A DNA stretch of 64,000 nucleotides from Rhynchopus sp. YZ270_cl-10 (Eukaryota; Euglenozoa; Diplonemea; Diplonemida; Diplonemidae). Below the pieces are notes generated by a model. That model was not told the DNA's origin and did no database searches. It was given only the letters and a program-made list of their open reading frames with translations. The stretch is from contig OZ037841.1 in NCBI GenBank assembly GCA_964035575.1, forward strand, positions 558,001 to 622,000, in the 5' to 3' direction. Below, piece after piece: positions 1 through 12,518 of the stretch. Every line of letters begins with the position of its first letter. Position 1 is the first letter of the stretch. The translations under genes were made by a program, and so were the position numbers.

Positions 1-869
1 CCCTTCACTCGGTGCTGCCGGGTACTTCTTCTCCAACCCCTTCAACCACCCTTCATCTATTAGAACTGTCATTTTTTGGTAGTCACGAAATTTTCTAAAA
101 TAATTTTTTTTTTTCAAAAAAAAGGGGGAGAAAAAGAAGGAGGAAGAAGAGGAAGAGGAAGAGGAGGAGGAGGAAGAAAAACACGAGAGTGTTTTTTTTT
201 TTTTTTTTTGTGTATTCTGTGAGGGTATTAAGGTGTTTATTGAAGAGGTGGCCCTATAAGATAAGAGGATTATGTCGTGATGGAAGAAGTATAAAAAGGG
301 GAGGAGAGTAGAAGAATTTTTTTTTTTCATGCTGGTTCGTTCAAAAAGAAATTTTAAAAGGGGATGTGAGGGGGGGGAGAGGAGGAGGTGGGATGTTTTG
401 TTGTGTCGCTAAGCTGAGGTGTTTAAATGATCTTCTCCAATCCATTTGAAAACGTCCCCAGGCACACAACAGAGGAGAGAATAGAGGGGGGTGAGGGAGA
501 GACAAAAAAACACTTAAAAAGATGAATGCACCACTCTGCGCAAAACATCTCAAAAAAACTATCCACACAAACCACATTCTATAGAAGGATTTTTACTTTT
601 TGATCAGTGGGATTTTTTTTTTTGAAGAAAAAAAAAAATGCGTTGACTAAAGTAAAAAGGTACCTTCGCTTTTACCAAGGCAAAAGGTAGAATGAACACA
701 ATAACGTACCACACGCGAACACAAGAGAGTCCAACCCCTGAGTTAACAGATGCTACCCAAAAAAAATCAAAGGGGACGGTTTATAAAAAAAAAGTGGATA
801 AAGTGAACCTTATGCTATGCTTAGTCACCTTGATCACAAATAAACCATGGTGAGATACCTCACCTTTAC
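1..869. other. AT-rich intergenic DNA, no gene seen
   Basis: Homopolymer runs of A and T, a GGA-rich purine stretch near 130-180 and short open frames made only of low-complexity residues. I see no exon with a splice site and no recognisable repeat copy before the inverted-repeat element that starts at 870. Confidence 0.6.
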
Positions 870-1044
870 ACGACGGGACCCAGTGACAAGTGACAAGTGA
901 AATCACATGTCATTTCACTTGTCACAATATGACAAAAAAGCCACTTGTCATGACAAGTGACTTTCTAGGGGATATAGGCTATTTACTTGTCATTTACTTG
1001 TCATTTTCACTTGTTACTTGTCACGTGTCACCGGGTCCCGTCGT
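870..1044. repeat. Inverted-repeat element with acaagtga array
   Basis: The ends are inverted copies: ACGACGGGACCC at 870 and GGGTCCCGTCGT ending at 1044, and the match continues inward with a few mismatches. Nearly all the interior is a degenerate tandem array of the word ACAAGTGA on one arm and its complement on the other, so the 175-bp element could fold into one long hairpin. It has no coding capacity. I cannot define a clear target duplication (AC is possible). Confidence 0.7.
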
Positions 1045-1449
1045 ACCCACCGTTGCCTTCCCCCCCCCCCCACCTCGGTGGGGGGGTCTGCACTCAATGT
1101 CGGATGACTTTTTATATAATCCGTTCGTTTAAATGCAGCTGTCATAGAAGAAGTCTTTACTACCATTTTTCAAAATTTCCATATTCCAAAAAAAACACAC
1201 AACAAAAATTTATTAGATGAACCTAAGCTTCATTGCTTCACCTTTTTTCAAAAAAATTAAAAAGAACTTTAAAAAAAGTGATAACACATCACCGAGTGAC
1301 GAAAGCTCTGGGGTATGAATATAACCGCAGATGGCTCACTTTGCTGACTTAAAAAAAAAAAATGCTAGGAGGAATCTATTCAAAAAATAATAAAAAGAGG
1401 GAGAGAGAGCAAGGCTTTGTGAGACGTCACTAAGCCTTGCAGTTTTTAG
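1045..1449. other. AT-rich spacer
   Basis: C- and A-rich low complexity. Contains AAGCCTTGC words flanking 1412-1440 but no gene or full repeat copy that I can define. Confidence 0.5.
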
Positions 1450-2107
1450 CTACGTTCAGTGCTGACGCTAAGGAAAAAGCCGGTCATATATGACCAAAAA
1501 AAAAAGAAAAAAAAAAGTCTGAAAATATGCCGGTCATATATGACCGGTGTTGGGTGGGTGGGCAGGGTGGGGTAGGGGATGGTCGGAAGTCCCCCCCAGT
1601 TGGCACCTCACACGAGCCTCTGAGAGTGACCAGAAATGGCCTCATGAACAAAGTGACCCCGTCACAGCCAGAACGCGACTCAATTGGTCAAATGCCGAAG
1701 GAAAAGGAAGCAGGCAGCGTGGCGAAATAATAAAAGTAGCGTACCGTGCGCCTGCGGCGCAAGCTTGCCAACGCACCCTTCCCTTTGACATAGTATATCA
1801 GTAAAAATGTGCAATTTAAGCGCAATTTTTTGAAATGTTGCGTACCGTGGCTTCGCCACGAACCTTTGGGTGCCATGACCGCCGTTTCTTATTGTAAACT
1901 GATCCCACGCGTGCCTGGTGCAAATATCAGTGAAGTGCCGAACTCTGCAGAGGAATTCGCACATTCCGCCGGAGGCCCCCAACTTGAGCTGGGTTGGGGA
2001 CCCGGGCGCGCGAAGCGCGCCCGGGCTCGGCCAAAAAAAAAAAAGTCAAAAAAAAATTTTTTATATGACCGGCCAGCCGGCCTTAGCGTCAGCACTGGCT
2101 ACGTTCG
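1450..2107 (-). repeat. R1 composite repeat flanked by inverted repeats
   Basis: The outer arms, around 1450-1497 and 2060-2107, are inverted copies sharing AGTGCTGACGCTAAGG and a GGTCATATATGACC-like palindrome. Inside, on the minus strand, are two R1 signatures found elsewhere in the window: a GCGCCGCAGGCGC hairpin followed by ACGGTACGCTAC (about 1737-1765), and GGCGAAGCCACGGTACGC (about 1838-1860) with GGTCATGGCACC nearby. The same words occur on the plus strand near 56.4-56.7 kb, so this copy is inverted relative to that one. No coding potential. Confidence 0.6.
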
Positions 2108-3539
2108 CAAAAAAAAAAAGGGGGGATGGGGGGAGACGGGGGGGTTTTGTAACTACAGTGAATCCAAGAACATCAGGGGGGGTTAAAGAGAAAAAGTTCA
2201 TAAGATGAATTTAACCTAGCCCCTCGTTGCTGAATCACCTAAGTAAAAACACACCATATTTTTTTGCACCCAAAAAAGACTCACATTCTTGTAAGAGAGG
2301 TTGAAAACTACAAACTCCTCAACGCTCATTGGACGCAGGCACTGAAAAGGGGGGGGAATAACATAGCTCCACGAAATACGATTTACCCACAAGGGTACAC
2401 ACTGCAACACAAAAAACTCAGAACAAATAGTAAATGCGCCTCACAAAACATCCCTTTTTTTGTTCTCCCTGCAACCAATGGATGTATGCGTGACGCACCT
2501 CACCTCACCTCGCCCATTCTACGAGAGTACAAAGGCAGTATCATCTTTAAAAAAAACATGATGGAGGAGCAGAAACACACTGTAATACGAATTCACATAA
2601 AAATGTTAAAAAAAACTCACAGAAAACCTACAAAAAAAAAGCGAGACGCAACATGAAATAGCACTGAGCACACTGTACACTGTACACTTTCACATACACA
2701 CTTAAAAGGTGAAGCATATTTTTTTTTTTTTTGCCTTGGCACACCCATAGTTTCCAATCGCGCCAGAAACTATGCTCACATTAGGATACCACACAATCAA
2801 AAAAAATACCCTATATTAGAGAGAAAAACGAATCGACGTAACCTGAGATACACACCACCCCAAAGAACGCAACCCAAAAGATGCTGTGATACGTTTGAGG
2901 ACACGGGAACAACAGTTTTACTTTTTTTTTGCACGGAACGAAACAAAAAAAAACACACACACACACAAGGTTAAGATCCACCGAATCGCGTTGTTTTAGC
3001 CACACCTTAATAAAAAACGGAGAGAGGACTCCACTGGGCCATCAAAATAATAACAAAATGGTATGAAAACCCTCTCTGTGCATAAGAAGAAAAAAAAAGG
3101 TCGTGCGCACACATCAAAAAACACAAGTACAATAAAATTTAAACACGTTCACATTTTGGATGTAAGTCAAAAAAGGGGTGCAAGTAGAAAGGTAACGTTA
3201 AAAGGGGGAGAGGGGGGGGTGCAATGCGCCATTGCGGACGCGGTGGTTTAAAAATAAAATAAAAAAAAAAGTTTTTGTAAGATGAAACTAAGCCTCTCAG
3301 CCCCTTTGCTTTCAAAGTATAAAAAATGCGTTTGTATTTTCTTGATTTTTGCATTTTTTTGGCATTTTTAAAAACCCCCCGCTGGGGGTGGGGAAAAGGG
3401 GTGTCGTTACGACATGGTACTGTTCACTCAAACTTCGTTGATGCATTTCGTGAAGTCAAAAAAAAAAAAAAAACAAGTAATTGCTATCGGAAAAAAAACG
3501 GGGTGTGATGTGGAATTCCATCCTGTAGAAATAATCTAC
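2108..3539. other. Intergenic stretch with decayed hairpin repeats
   Basis: Holds degenerate copies of the H1 hairpin family (about 2200-2240 and 3275-3305) and a partial S1-like repeat near 2310-2345. The remainder is A-rich low complexity. No credible exon. Confidence 0.45.
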
Positions 3540-3626
3540 AATAAGCCCAGCTTTCTGCTCTTCTGCAGGTATGCTAACGCTCTTCGTACACTGCCAGACC
3601 CACTGGGACTCCAGCATCTGAAACGT

Positions 3627-3866
3627 TCAAGAAGGGGGGCTGTCCTCTTCGTCCAGCACCATCTGCTCGATAGCGTTGTTGGACGCCCGCTCGGCAGGCT
3701 GGGCGTGGTCCAGCTCGTTTTTGTCCACAGGCTCCCCACATTGTAGTCGTCGTTGGAGCAGTGCGGAAGGAACACAGAATGCACAGACTACAACACATCG
3801 ATCACACCAGCAAATCGCCAGGATGCTACGGTGGTTTCGAAAATCGCGCGGAGGTTTCCACAGCAC
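3627..3866 (-). pseudogene. Possible terminal exon or gene remnant
   Basis: A GC-rich island in AT-rich surroundings, the composition that marks real exons here. One minus-strand frame ends with an acidic tail, roughly GEPVDKNELDHAQPAERASN and then AIEQMVLDEEDSPPS, which looks like a protein C-terminus. I recognise no domain, no acceptor stands out, and the other frames are also open. It could be the last exon of an unseen gene, a remnant, or chance. Confidence 0.2.
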
Positions 3867-4012
3867 ACCCGCTTTTTTCTTAGCAATTACTTGTCCTTGT
3901 TGTTATTGTTGTTTTCAACCACCTTCCTTCAACCCTTGTAGGATCAGTTGTTATTTTTTTCGCGAAAACATGAAATTACACATTTCAAGAGAACAAATTA
4001 AAAAGGGTCCTT

Positions 4013-4165
4013 ATTTGCATTTTTGGGATCCGCCCGTGCAGTGGTGGGGTCAATCTGGAAAATTGGACAATTTTTTGAGCACTTAAATTTTGAGAAATAT
4101 GAGCCCGGTTCCTTATACGTGGGGCCCATTTTCGGCTAAAATTTTCCTCAAAATCTGGTTTTGTA
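4013..4165 (+). repeat. R3 dispersed repeat copy
   Basis: Matches three other places in the window (17548-17632, 44707-44870, 45107-45258). Shared words are TTTGCATTT, GTGGTGGGGTCAAT, TGGACAA, GACTTAAATTTT-like and ATATGAGCCC. Divergence is high, so this is an old copy. No open frame is conserved among copies. Confidence 0.6.
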
Positions 4166-5072
4166 AAATTGACCCTTTACTCCCCCCCCACATCGATTTC
4201 AATACTATACCTTACTTCACCTACGGTTGCCCTTACAGGGGGGTGAAGGAAGGTAAGTTGAAAAAAAAACTCCCTTCTCCTTCTTTGATATTCGGGAAGC
4301 GATGTGCAACTAAGCGGTCTGAACACATTCAGAAATAGAAGGCTTCCATCATTTTTTTTTTTAGCATCGACCATCACCTGTCCGAGGACGGGTTCTGTAC
4401 ACAAGGTCGCCCGAAGGCTAATGAATTTCAAAAAAAAAAAAATTCTTTGAAATAGGGGAAGATATACAATGTCAGTACCAGTCTCCACTCGACGTTCAAG
4501 ATCACAAAATACAATACACTGTTTCGCAGCAAGCACACGCTTGGGAGATGGGGGGGAAAAAAAAGAAAAATTGTAAGATGCCTCCCCTACAACATCTTAT
4601 GAAAAGAAAAGTTGAACTGTAAGATGAACCTAAAACTGTCATGCTTTTAAAAAATGTGGCAAAAAAAAAGGGGGGGAGAGGGGAGGTTCAAAATTGTGCC
4701 AGTTAACTTACCATATTTTTACTAAAAATGGTTTGGGGATGTATGGGGGCACTGCAGTGCACTTCAGAGTCGGTCTGTGCAGTATGAGGGGACTTGAGAA
4801 ATGCCTTTCAAAAAGAAAAGACTTCATCGGCAGATTAAAATGGTGGTTTAGTAGCGTTATATCGTGTTGGGTTCCCTAGTTTTTTTTTTTACTTTTCTCT
4901 CTTCAAAAGATTGATTGAAAAGTAGTTGCGCACAGCGGTGCAATCCTCACTTCATCATTGAAGGGGGAAAAAATCATACATTGAAAGGTGTCGGAAAGAG
5001 CAACAAAAAAAAAGTCTTCTCAGTAATTAGCGAATGCTGTCTGAGAAGGAAAAAAAAGAAGAAGAAAACTGT

Positions 5073-5225
5073 AAGATGCATGCACCTCTCGTGCACACAC
5101 ATCCCCAAAAAACACCTCTCAAGCAAAAGAAAAGTTTATAAGATGACCCTAAGCCTCTCTGTGCTTAGTCTGATTAGATTACTTAATGTTTTGAACATTA
5201 AGTAATCTGCAGTGCTTAGTCACCT
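5073..5225 (+). repeat. H2 hairpin followed by H1 hairpin
   Basis: At 5073-5104 is an H2 copy (AAGATGCATGCACCTCTCG then TGCACACACATC). At 5139-5225 is an H1 copy whose loop holds an additional perfect hairpin, GATTACTTAATGTT against AACATTAAGTAATC. The H1 arms are AAGATGACCCTAAGC and GCTTAGTCACCTT. Confidence 0.7.
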
Positions 5226-5429
5226 TAGAAAATCCCCTCTCCCTCCATTAACCATAAATTTTTGTACCCGACAGTTTTTCGCGTGAAGAGTGTCTGTGGG
5301 AAAATGGAGAGACGGGAGAGGGAATGAAGAAGGGGGGAGAAAAAGGTTACTAAGGTATGTGTTGTATTCGACGGAATACTCAAAATATTCAATCGGAAAA
5401 TCGTTGAAGAAAAGTTAAGAAAGGTTAAA

Positions 5430-5578
5430 AAAAGGTTGAACCTAAGCCTCTCTGTGCACGCTTAGTCTTATTAGAGTACTGTTTTGAACATTGGTTATTC
5501 ATCAATATTTTTTGTTGTTCCTTTTTGCTTTTTGTTTTTGCCTAAGCCTCTCTGTGCACGCTTAGTTACCTTAAAACT
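5430..5578 (+). repeat. Long H1 variant with doubled core
   Basis: Two H1 cores (CCTAAGCCTCTCTGTGCACG with CTTAGT) at 5430-5465 and 5540-5578 bracket a roughly 75-bp spacer containing TTTTGAACATTGGTTATTCA. The same spacer occurs in the copy at 8483-8630, so this is a defined longer form, not a chance pair. Confidence 0.6.
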
Positions 5579-5624
5579 ATGCACATTGCAACATATTTTT
5601 TCGCTCTTTTTTTTGTTGAATCAT

Positions 5625-5756
5625 TGGTGTTCCCGAAAGGGCCCATATTGACAGGTCCTTGACATGTCCCCGACAGTGGGGGGTGCGTTAAAATGACACA
5701 CCCCCCCTATATTGACAGGTCCTTGACATGTCCTCGACAGGTGTTCGGTAACACCA
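5625..5756. mobile_element. TGGTG-family miniature element, TSD ATCAT
   Basis: Termini TGGTGTTCCCGAA and, inverted, TGGTGTTACCGAA are flanked by perfect 5-bp direct repeats ATCAT (5620-5624 and 5757-5761). The interior is two copies of a roughly 33-bp unit (core ATTGACAGGTCCTTGACATG) separated by a small G/C-run hairpin. It is too short to encode anything. The target duplication and inverted termini are strong evidence of transposition by a DNA-transposon enzyme encoded elsewhere. Confidence 0.8.
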
Positions 5757-6602
5757 ATCATTCCCAAAAAGAGAATCACGCCACATCGTTTATTTCCCGT
5801 AGGCATTTGACACATAACAAAATATCACATAAAAATAACACGCTAAAGGATACCGCATCTTGTATAATCACGTTATGCAAACGGGGAGAACAGGGTGAGT
5901 AAACAAGCCACCTAACTCCTTGCGTTCGATGACCACCCATACGCAGGTATCAAAATTTAGAGAAAAAAATGTAAAAAAAATAAAACGATGGAAGCTGATA
6001 AATAGAGAGAGTGCATCCAACAACTTTTCAAGAATTTTTTTCGTATTTTTTAGAACGTCCTGAAATTTTTGCGGAGTTACCCAAATGTACACGTACAGAA
6101 CACAGTCTGGTAGAGAGAAAACACACGATCACAGGAATCACACTAGGGGTAGGTGACGCCGTCTGGGTCCGGTAATTTAAAATAGGGGTTGCAAGACAAA
6201 CCTAAACTCAGTGCTTTCAATGTCACCCTATCAAAAACCCCTCCTGTCTTTGCTTAGTTATCCACCCGAAATTTTTGGAGGAATTTAGTGGGAGTTGGGT
6301 AGACCAAACTCCACCAAAATTTCAGGCAAAAATCAGGTAGTAGGTACACTACGAACGTCATAAACATTAATTCATTTTCCTCCCACTTTCGTGGGTACAA
6401 AGATGCCTATGAAAAGGCTCAAAATGCCCAACAAAAAAAAGAGACATTTTGATCTATGAGTGGAGAGAAGCGAGACATACAAGGGAAACACTCTGGGTTG
6501 AGGATTCCAGCCCTCTAAAAAAAAAAGAGGGAAACGTGAAAAAAGAAAAGAAAAGAAAAAAAAAAAAGAAAAAATACAAGAATGGGCACGCTCCACGACA
6601 GA

Positions 6603-6741
6603 CTAATAGTCAGGGGGGCTACTAGCGGAACTACAAGTCGTAACAACTAGTGCTAAACTAGTAGTGTAACTGGGGTAACACTAGTCCTAAAACACGAGTC
6701 ATTTGTACTAGTAGCATATACTAGTAGTCCCCCTGACTAGC
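6603..6741. mobile_element. AGTCAGGGGG-family inverted-repeat element
   Basis: Inverted termini TAGTCAGGGGGGCTACTAG and CTAGTAGTCCCCCTGACTA. The interior is made largely of degenerate CTAGT/ACTAG words. A second family member with related ends is at 11082-11196. The target duplication is unclear (TA is possible). Confidence 0.65.
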
Positions 6742-8295
6742 CCGCCGTGTGTACAATTTCAACCCCCGAGGGTGAATTTTTTTTCTCTCTTCTGTATATA
6801 TTGCGGGTAATGATTCACTTTTGTGTTCGCTTTCTTTTATTTTGCTAAGTTTTATTTTCCCCCCTTTTTATATGACCCCTGCGATCAATAACAGAAGGTG
6901 AAAAAAAACCCCTTAAGACACGAATAATCCTTGTCCCAAATGAGACAGGTTCTGTACCAAAAAAAGAAGGGAAAAATATCACTGTGTAAAAGAAAGATTG
7001 AAAGCGCAAACACACCTCACACAACACGGAAGCAGAGGGCAGACTCTGTAAATAGTTTCCTCCGATACGGTCGCCAAATCACCCCCCCTCCAGCAGGGGG
7101 TAAATTGAGCAATCGAGAGAAAAAAAAATGTTGGGGTACTTTTGAACTATACTCTATAGTTTGAAATACCCCAAAAACAATGAAAATTTTGTAAGATGGG
7201 GTGTGCCTTTTGTGTACATACATCTTAAACAAAAGTGAGGTTGATCATTGATAGTGCAAACCCCCTCTGGGAAGCAGGTACTGAACAAAAGAAAACGAAA
7301 CCTTTGAGAAAAGGTACTTTGAAAACTTGGTTGTATTAGTGCTCCACTATACTAAACACTTTTACGTCACCGCAGACGAGCGCGATGATGATGTTTTTTT
7401 TAATTGATTCGTCCCTTCACTTTACCCCCCTGATTGCATCAAAGAAAGCTAACTTTGTAAGATGAATGTGTCTTTTCTCTCTCGTGCACATTGAAAAAGT
7501 TGGCAAAATGAACCTAACCTTCTTAGCTAGCTTCGAAAGAGGGGAGAGATAGAGAGAGAGAGACTACGCACAGCGGGGGGGATACCGTACGCAGGTATAC
7601 AGGCACTACCTTGGTTTTTTCATATCATGTAACGATTTCAAATAAAATGTGAAGCGCGCAGCGAAAAATCAAAAAAAAAAATTGTGAGGGAGGTTTTTTT
7701 TTGGGGGCTATTACCCATCCGCGACCGAGGTGTCGACGCACCACGTCGGCTGGTAATATAGGGGGTGTGTTGAAAATAAAAAAAACAATGTGAGTAGAGG
7801 GAGGGATGGGACAATATGTTCTGCGTGGATACACGCGGTTCGATGTGGTGATGATGTAGGTTTTTTTTCTTCTCCAAAAAAATTAAAAAATGGAAAACGT
7901 GAAAGATGGAAGGGGCCGTGCAGGGGACAATAAACACATCTCTGAAAGACGAAAAAAAATGCCCCTTTCCTTTTTCAAATCAATTATTTCAAATAAAATT
8001 GGGGGGAAAACGCAGTTGGGAGGGGGGAAGAGAGAGAGAGGTTAAAAAATGTAGTGCAACCGCTCCTGCTGACGCAGATGCAGGTGAAAAAGTAGGACTG
8101 ATAACGCTTCGAAACGGACAGACACTGTTGGAATGAGTGAGACTCTTACGTGAACGCTCTGAGGGGTGTACCTCCTCTTGGAGACTATTATCCATACAGG
8201 GTGCTAGATCAAATGCAAAATATTTGATGTAACTTCCCTATGTACAATCAAGATCCTTTTTTTCTTAACTTTTTGTTGTATCGCTTCAAAGAAAA

Positions 8296-8395
8296 AGAGA
8301 AGTTGAAAGTGCAAACGTCTCACCGTTCATCGGCAGATAGACGCTGGTTTTCCGCTGGGTTATTTAACCCCAGAGTGCACTTCATTGGTGGCACG
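8296..8395 (-). repeat. S1 SINE-like repeat copy
   Basis: On the minus strand the family carries a sequence like a pol III B box, GGTTCGATAACC in better copies and degenerate here. Conserved words on plus are AAGTGCAAACG, CTCACCGTTCATCGG, TTATTTAACCCC and CATTGG. Other copies are near 11008, 13428, 40400, 44410, 58058 and 60915. A tRNA origin is an inference from the B-box-like word only. Confidence 0.5.
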
Positions 8396-8482
8396 AAGAA
8401 AAAATATTTTCCTTATAGGATCCTTGTATATGATGTCAGACTTTTGATCACAATCGTTTTCAGGGGAATGAAAAGAAAAGTT

Positions 8483-8630
8483 TTAAAATAACCCTGAGAC
8501 TCGTGCTTAGTCTGATTAGATTACTTAATGTTTTGAACATTGGTTATTCATCAATCTTTTTTGTTGTATTTTTGGATCCTTTTTGTTTTGTTTTTGTTTT
8601 TTTGTACTTGCTTACGTGCTTAGTCACCAA
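8483..8630 (+). repeat. Long H1 variant, second copy
   Basis: Shares with 5430-5578 the arrangement of H1 left arm, the spacer TTTTGAACATTGGTTATTCA, a T-rich stretch, and then CGTGCTTAGTCACC. Lies on plus like all other H1 copies. Confidence 0.55.
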
Positions 8631-9646
8631 AATAAATATGGTTATCCAGCTACATATAGGATGCAGCTTAAAATCCATCGATACTGAAAGAAAAAAGTAT
8701 TTTCATCATATGCAATCAATAAATTGATAGTATATGGTGAGGGATCAACAAAAATGGTCCCATCTTTCTTTTTATGGTGTGTGTTTTGCAAAACGTAGAA
8801 AAGAAAAGTAAAATGCTTCGTGCACAAGTTGAAACTTCAGTAGATTGGTTTCTGATATTAACCCTGTTTCAGTCCTAAGAATCATACAGTTGTATTCAAA
8901 AGGGTGGACATCTTCAGTGATTTCCCTTTAAATGGTGGGTGAATATCGTGAAACCGATGTTCGTGTGAACATTTGGTACCTTCTACTTCAGTTTTTTGTT
9001 TCGGGAATACACAAAATACAAAAGTTTTTTTTTTTCTTTTTTCTTATTCCTTTCTCTGTCCTTACTGGATGTAATGTCTGATCACCAGGAGGAAGAGTAA
9101 CCTAAAGAGTCTTGGTCTTGATGGCTGCCGTGTATACGTAAAGTATTCCGTGCAATAATTGCTACCAATCCAAACAAGAAAAAAAAAAAGAAAAATCAAG
9201 CAACAAAATACTTCCTAGAGCGTTTTAAAGAGACCGGAGAGTGTTGACCAAGAAACTCGAAAACTGAAATCGCCTCAAAAAATACAAAAAGTGAATTTGA
9301 AAGTACCAAACATTGCAACGAACGTTGGGCACTGAAATAGGTGAAGAGGTGCAACAATATATGATGGAGGGAAAAAAACTGGCAAATTTGGAAGGGTTTC
9401 AAAAAAAAAAACAAAAAACATACGCGCAAAACGGAGAGACAAATCATAAAGACCCCTGCCTCCTCTCTATAGTGTGTCCTTGTTCATGCTTGGTTACTCT
9501 GTTGTGCAAACCCTTGGACAAAACAGTATTTCATAATATTATGCAGTCAATAAATTGATAGCACAGCAGGGATCGCTAAAAATGATCCCATCTTTCTTTT
9601 TATGCGGTATGTTTTGCAAACCCTTGCGCAAAAATAATAAATATCA

Positions 9647-9715
9647 TGGGATGGCTGAAAGGGTGATTCGCACTTCTTGCGTACGTTGCGCACCCTCCCC
9701 CATTCAGCCACACCA
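9647..9715. mobile_element. TGGTG-family miniature element, TSD TATCA
   Basis: A 69-bp element: left end TGGGATGGCTGAA, right end TTCAGCCACACCA. The direct repeat TATCA flanks it at 9642-9646 and 9717-9721, with one extra base on the right. The interior word GATTCGCACTTCTTGCG is shared with the element at 37951-38084. Confidence 0.7.
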
Positions 9716-11081
9716 TTATCAGTTTTGTAATTCCATAAAAGCTTAAAAGCTTCTTCCGTGCATTGTGTATGTGGGTGTGTGGAGGGAAATTTTTGATGAA
9801 CCTAAGCCTTACAGTACTGAGTCACCTTCAGGAAAATGGTGGAAACTGCGTTTTTGTTTTTGTTTTCGTTTTCGTTTTCGTTTTCAAAAGACAATAAATA
9901 AATAAATGGGTGACCATTGTCAGCAAAGTTTGAAAGATGAATATACGCCTTTCTTTATTTCTTCTTCTTCTTTTTTTTTGAAAAAAAAATAAAATAAAAT
10001 CACATACAAAATACACACAAAACCAGCTAACCCGAATCGAACTATTTTTCAGAAATGAGATGGGAAACACGGGGGCAGGAAATGATGGGCACATGCAGAA
10101 GAAGAGGGTGACGATAAAGAAATGCCTCACCACCAGTGTGTAGCATATGAACTCCTTACGAACGCCTTCTTGTTCATTTAAAAAAAAAAACGAAATATTA
10201 ATTTCATACTTCCAAAGCAAGAGAGTACAAAGGATGCCCAATGCAGACACCTCCAATATTTTTTATTAAAAAAACTCAGCGGGTTTATCAAAAATGAGGA
10301 GGTAGGCACACAAAAAATGTTTCAGATATTATTTTCAATCGAAAAAAAAAAAAAAAAAAGAATCGGCGAACAACAAAAAATTTGAAAGGGTTTGTAAAGT
10401 GCTGTACCTAACAAACCGGGTGGGCACCGAAACAAAACAAAACAAAAACAAAAAAAAAAACTTAAAAGAAGTGCTGACAAAGAAGCTCGAAACACCAGAC
10501 ACTCCATGGGGCCAGCAAAACCCCTCAAAGAGTTTTTAACCCTAATTTGAAAGAAGAAAAAAAAAAATATAAGATGAGCGCAAGCCTTTCGTGCTTCACT
10601 ACCTAACAAAGATGGAAGGTGCGAAGAATACAACACAACTCACATTCAGAAAAAAATACCTCCAGTTGCAAAAAGAAAACAAAAGAAAACGTAAATAAAG
10701 GCAAAATGATGAGAGGAGCAGGGGGTCCAGTTTAAGTGGAAACCCCCAAAACTGCTTGGGGCGTGGGGTGGGTGGTTGCGTCAGGAGGCAAGAGGGGAAA
10801 CCACCACATGGGTGTGTGAGTGTTGTCACATTTTGTTTTTGTACTTATGGGGAATATGATGGGATGTGGTAAAAATGCACTTCGTTGTACTGATATGTTT
10901 AGATACATTTTTTTTGTGGTCGACAATCGCCTACGAGGACCCACTGTAGTGGGCTTAAAAAAAAGAGAGAGAGGGAGGGAGGGAGAGAGAGGTTGGCTGG
11001 AATGAAGAACAGATGAAAGTGCAGAAACGCCTCACCGTACATACGGGCGGACGAGAGAACTGCCCCTCTCTGGGTGCACAG

Positions 11082-11196
11082 CGGACCAGTCAGGGGGGTC
11101 TGCTAGTACCGCGACTGGTCCAAAATGACTGTGTTTTACGACTAATTTTGGTACTGTAGAGTACAGTAGTTCCACCAGTAGTCCCTGAGTAATCCG
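11082..11196. mobile_element. AGTCAGGGGG-family element, second copy
   Basis: Termini CGGACCAGTCAGGG and, inverted, CGGATTACTCAGGG. Related to the element at 6603-6741, but the interiors differ. Degenerate ACTGGT/TAGTAC words fill the centre. Confidence 0.6.
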
Positions 11197-11719
11197 TCGG
11201 GTGGGTTATCTAACCCCCCCCAGGCCAACATGAGAGCACATTGGTAACCACCAAAATCACCAAAAAGAAGAACAGCAAAAAAAAAAAAAAACACTGATCC
11301 TCTCGTGCCTTGAAATCACCTTGAAATAAATAAAAGTACCAAAAATAGACGCACATTTGCACACACAGCACGATTTTTTTGCCATCTGGATTCGGGGCAA
11401 AGCAAAAGTACCTTTTACATTTTAAAAAAACACACTGTTTACGATAAGAAAAAAAATGAAGGTTTGGTGTTGCTTCTCAGGCAGCACGCGCCTTCGGAAG
11501 AGTAATACGGAAGCAAAATGCACCGGCACGATGGGATATCAATCCCACAAGGGTTGGTGGCACATCATGATTTTTCCTTTAAAAAATGACGAAAAAATTG
11601 AAAACCAAAAAAAGTGTTGATTTTAGACAACTATCACGGGATAGTCTATCTACGGAAACCACAAAAAAACAATAACACACACACTTGAAGGAGAGTGAAA
11701 GAAGAAAAAAAAAGTTTAT

Positions 11720-11757
11720 AAGATGAGCCCTAAGCCTCACCGTGCTTAAGTCACCTT
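11720..11757 (+). repeat. H1 hairpin
   Basis: Near-complete copy: left arm AAGATGAGCCCTAAGC, right arm GCTTAAGTCACCTT, preceded by the usual AAAGTTTAT. Confidence 0.7.
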
Positions 11758-12093
11758 TGATCACGATGGGTTTTTTTTTAATTGCACAGCAAGCGTGGGT
11801 ATTCCACAAGGGGGCGTTGTGAAATTCTACGGTGGAGAAAACTTGTTTCATATACTAACTATTCTACTGAATAGAAGGTATAATAGGGTGCACTAAATGT
11901 ACCCAAACTTTTGTTTACGGTGGAGAAAACGAAAACACTTTTAAGATGAATCCGATACCCTCTCCCTCTCGTTTGTTTTTGTGCGTAAAGTGTGTAATAA
12001 ATATTTCTGTGGTGATATTTTTTACTGCACTACGCTCCCCACTGACTGGCAGTGAAGAGGAAACCTCTTTGAGACCAAACAAAAGTAAGTAAA

Positions 12094-12148
12094 GTTGATG
12101 CAGGCACCTCCCGCTGACCCATTGCACGATGCCTGCTGGATGAACAGC
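12094..12148 (+). repeat. D dispersed repeat copy
   Basis: Words GTTGATGCAGGCACCTCC, CTGACCCA and GATGCC, then GGATGAA. Similar copies at 49966-50015, 57712-57768 and 61480-61530, all on the same strand. Confidence 0.55.
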
Positions 12149-12423
12149 ATGGTCAGGGTCAAAAGTCTCCCCTTATCATCCCCCCTATCGTCACTTCAGC
12201 TCTCAAATGAGTGAGATAACCTCTTTCACAGAAAGGTGAATTTGCCTTTCAGCACCTCCTTTTTTTTAAAAAAGTTTTCTCCTGAAGAGAAAAAAAATGG
12301 GGGGGGGGGGGGGGAAAGGGGGGGTGTGATTCTAGCAATGTAAAAAATACGGCGCGCAAAATAAAATAATTTGGATGACATCTCGGATTCATTACTTTTT
12401 TGATAATCTGTGTGGTGTATGCG

Positions 12424-12518
12424 GTGAAGAAAATAACCTGACTTTGTGGTTTTACCGTTGATTTACAACGGTGAAACCACAACGTAAAAACCACAAGCCA
12501 AGTCATTTTACTTTTACC
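12424..12518. mobile_element. AAATGACTTG-family inverted-repeat element
   Basis: The ends GAAAATAACCTGACTTTGTGG and CCACAAGCCAAGTCATTTTA are inverted copies. Just inside is a second hairpin, GTGGTTTTACCGTTG against CAACGGTGAAACCAC. The element at 36783-36988 shares both ends and the inner hairpin, and 27351-27375 resembles a solitary end. Confidence 0.6.

Noticed and set aside
11457-11621. 54-codon plus frame beginning MKVWCCFSGS
   Set aside because: No homology, and part of the region (ATCCCACAAGGGTTGG) resembles a short dispersed repeat; chance frame is more likely.
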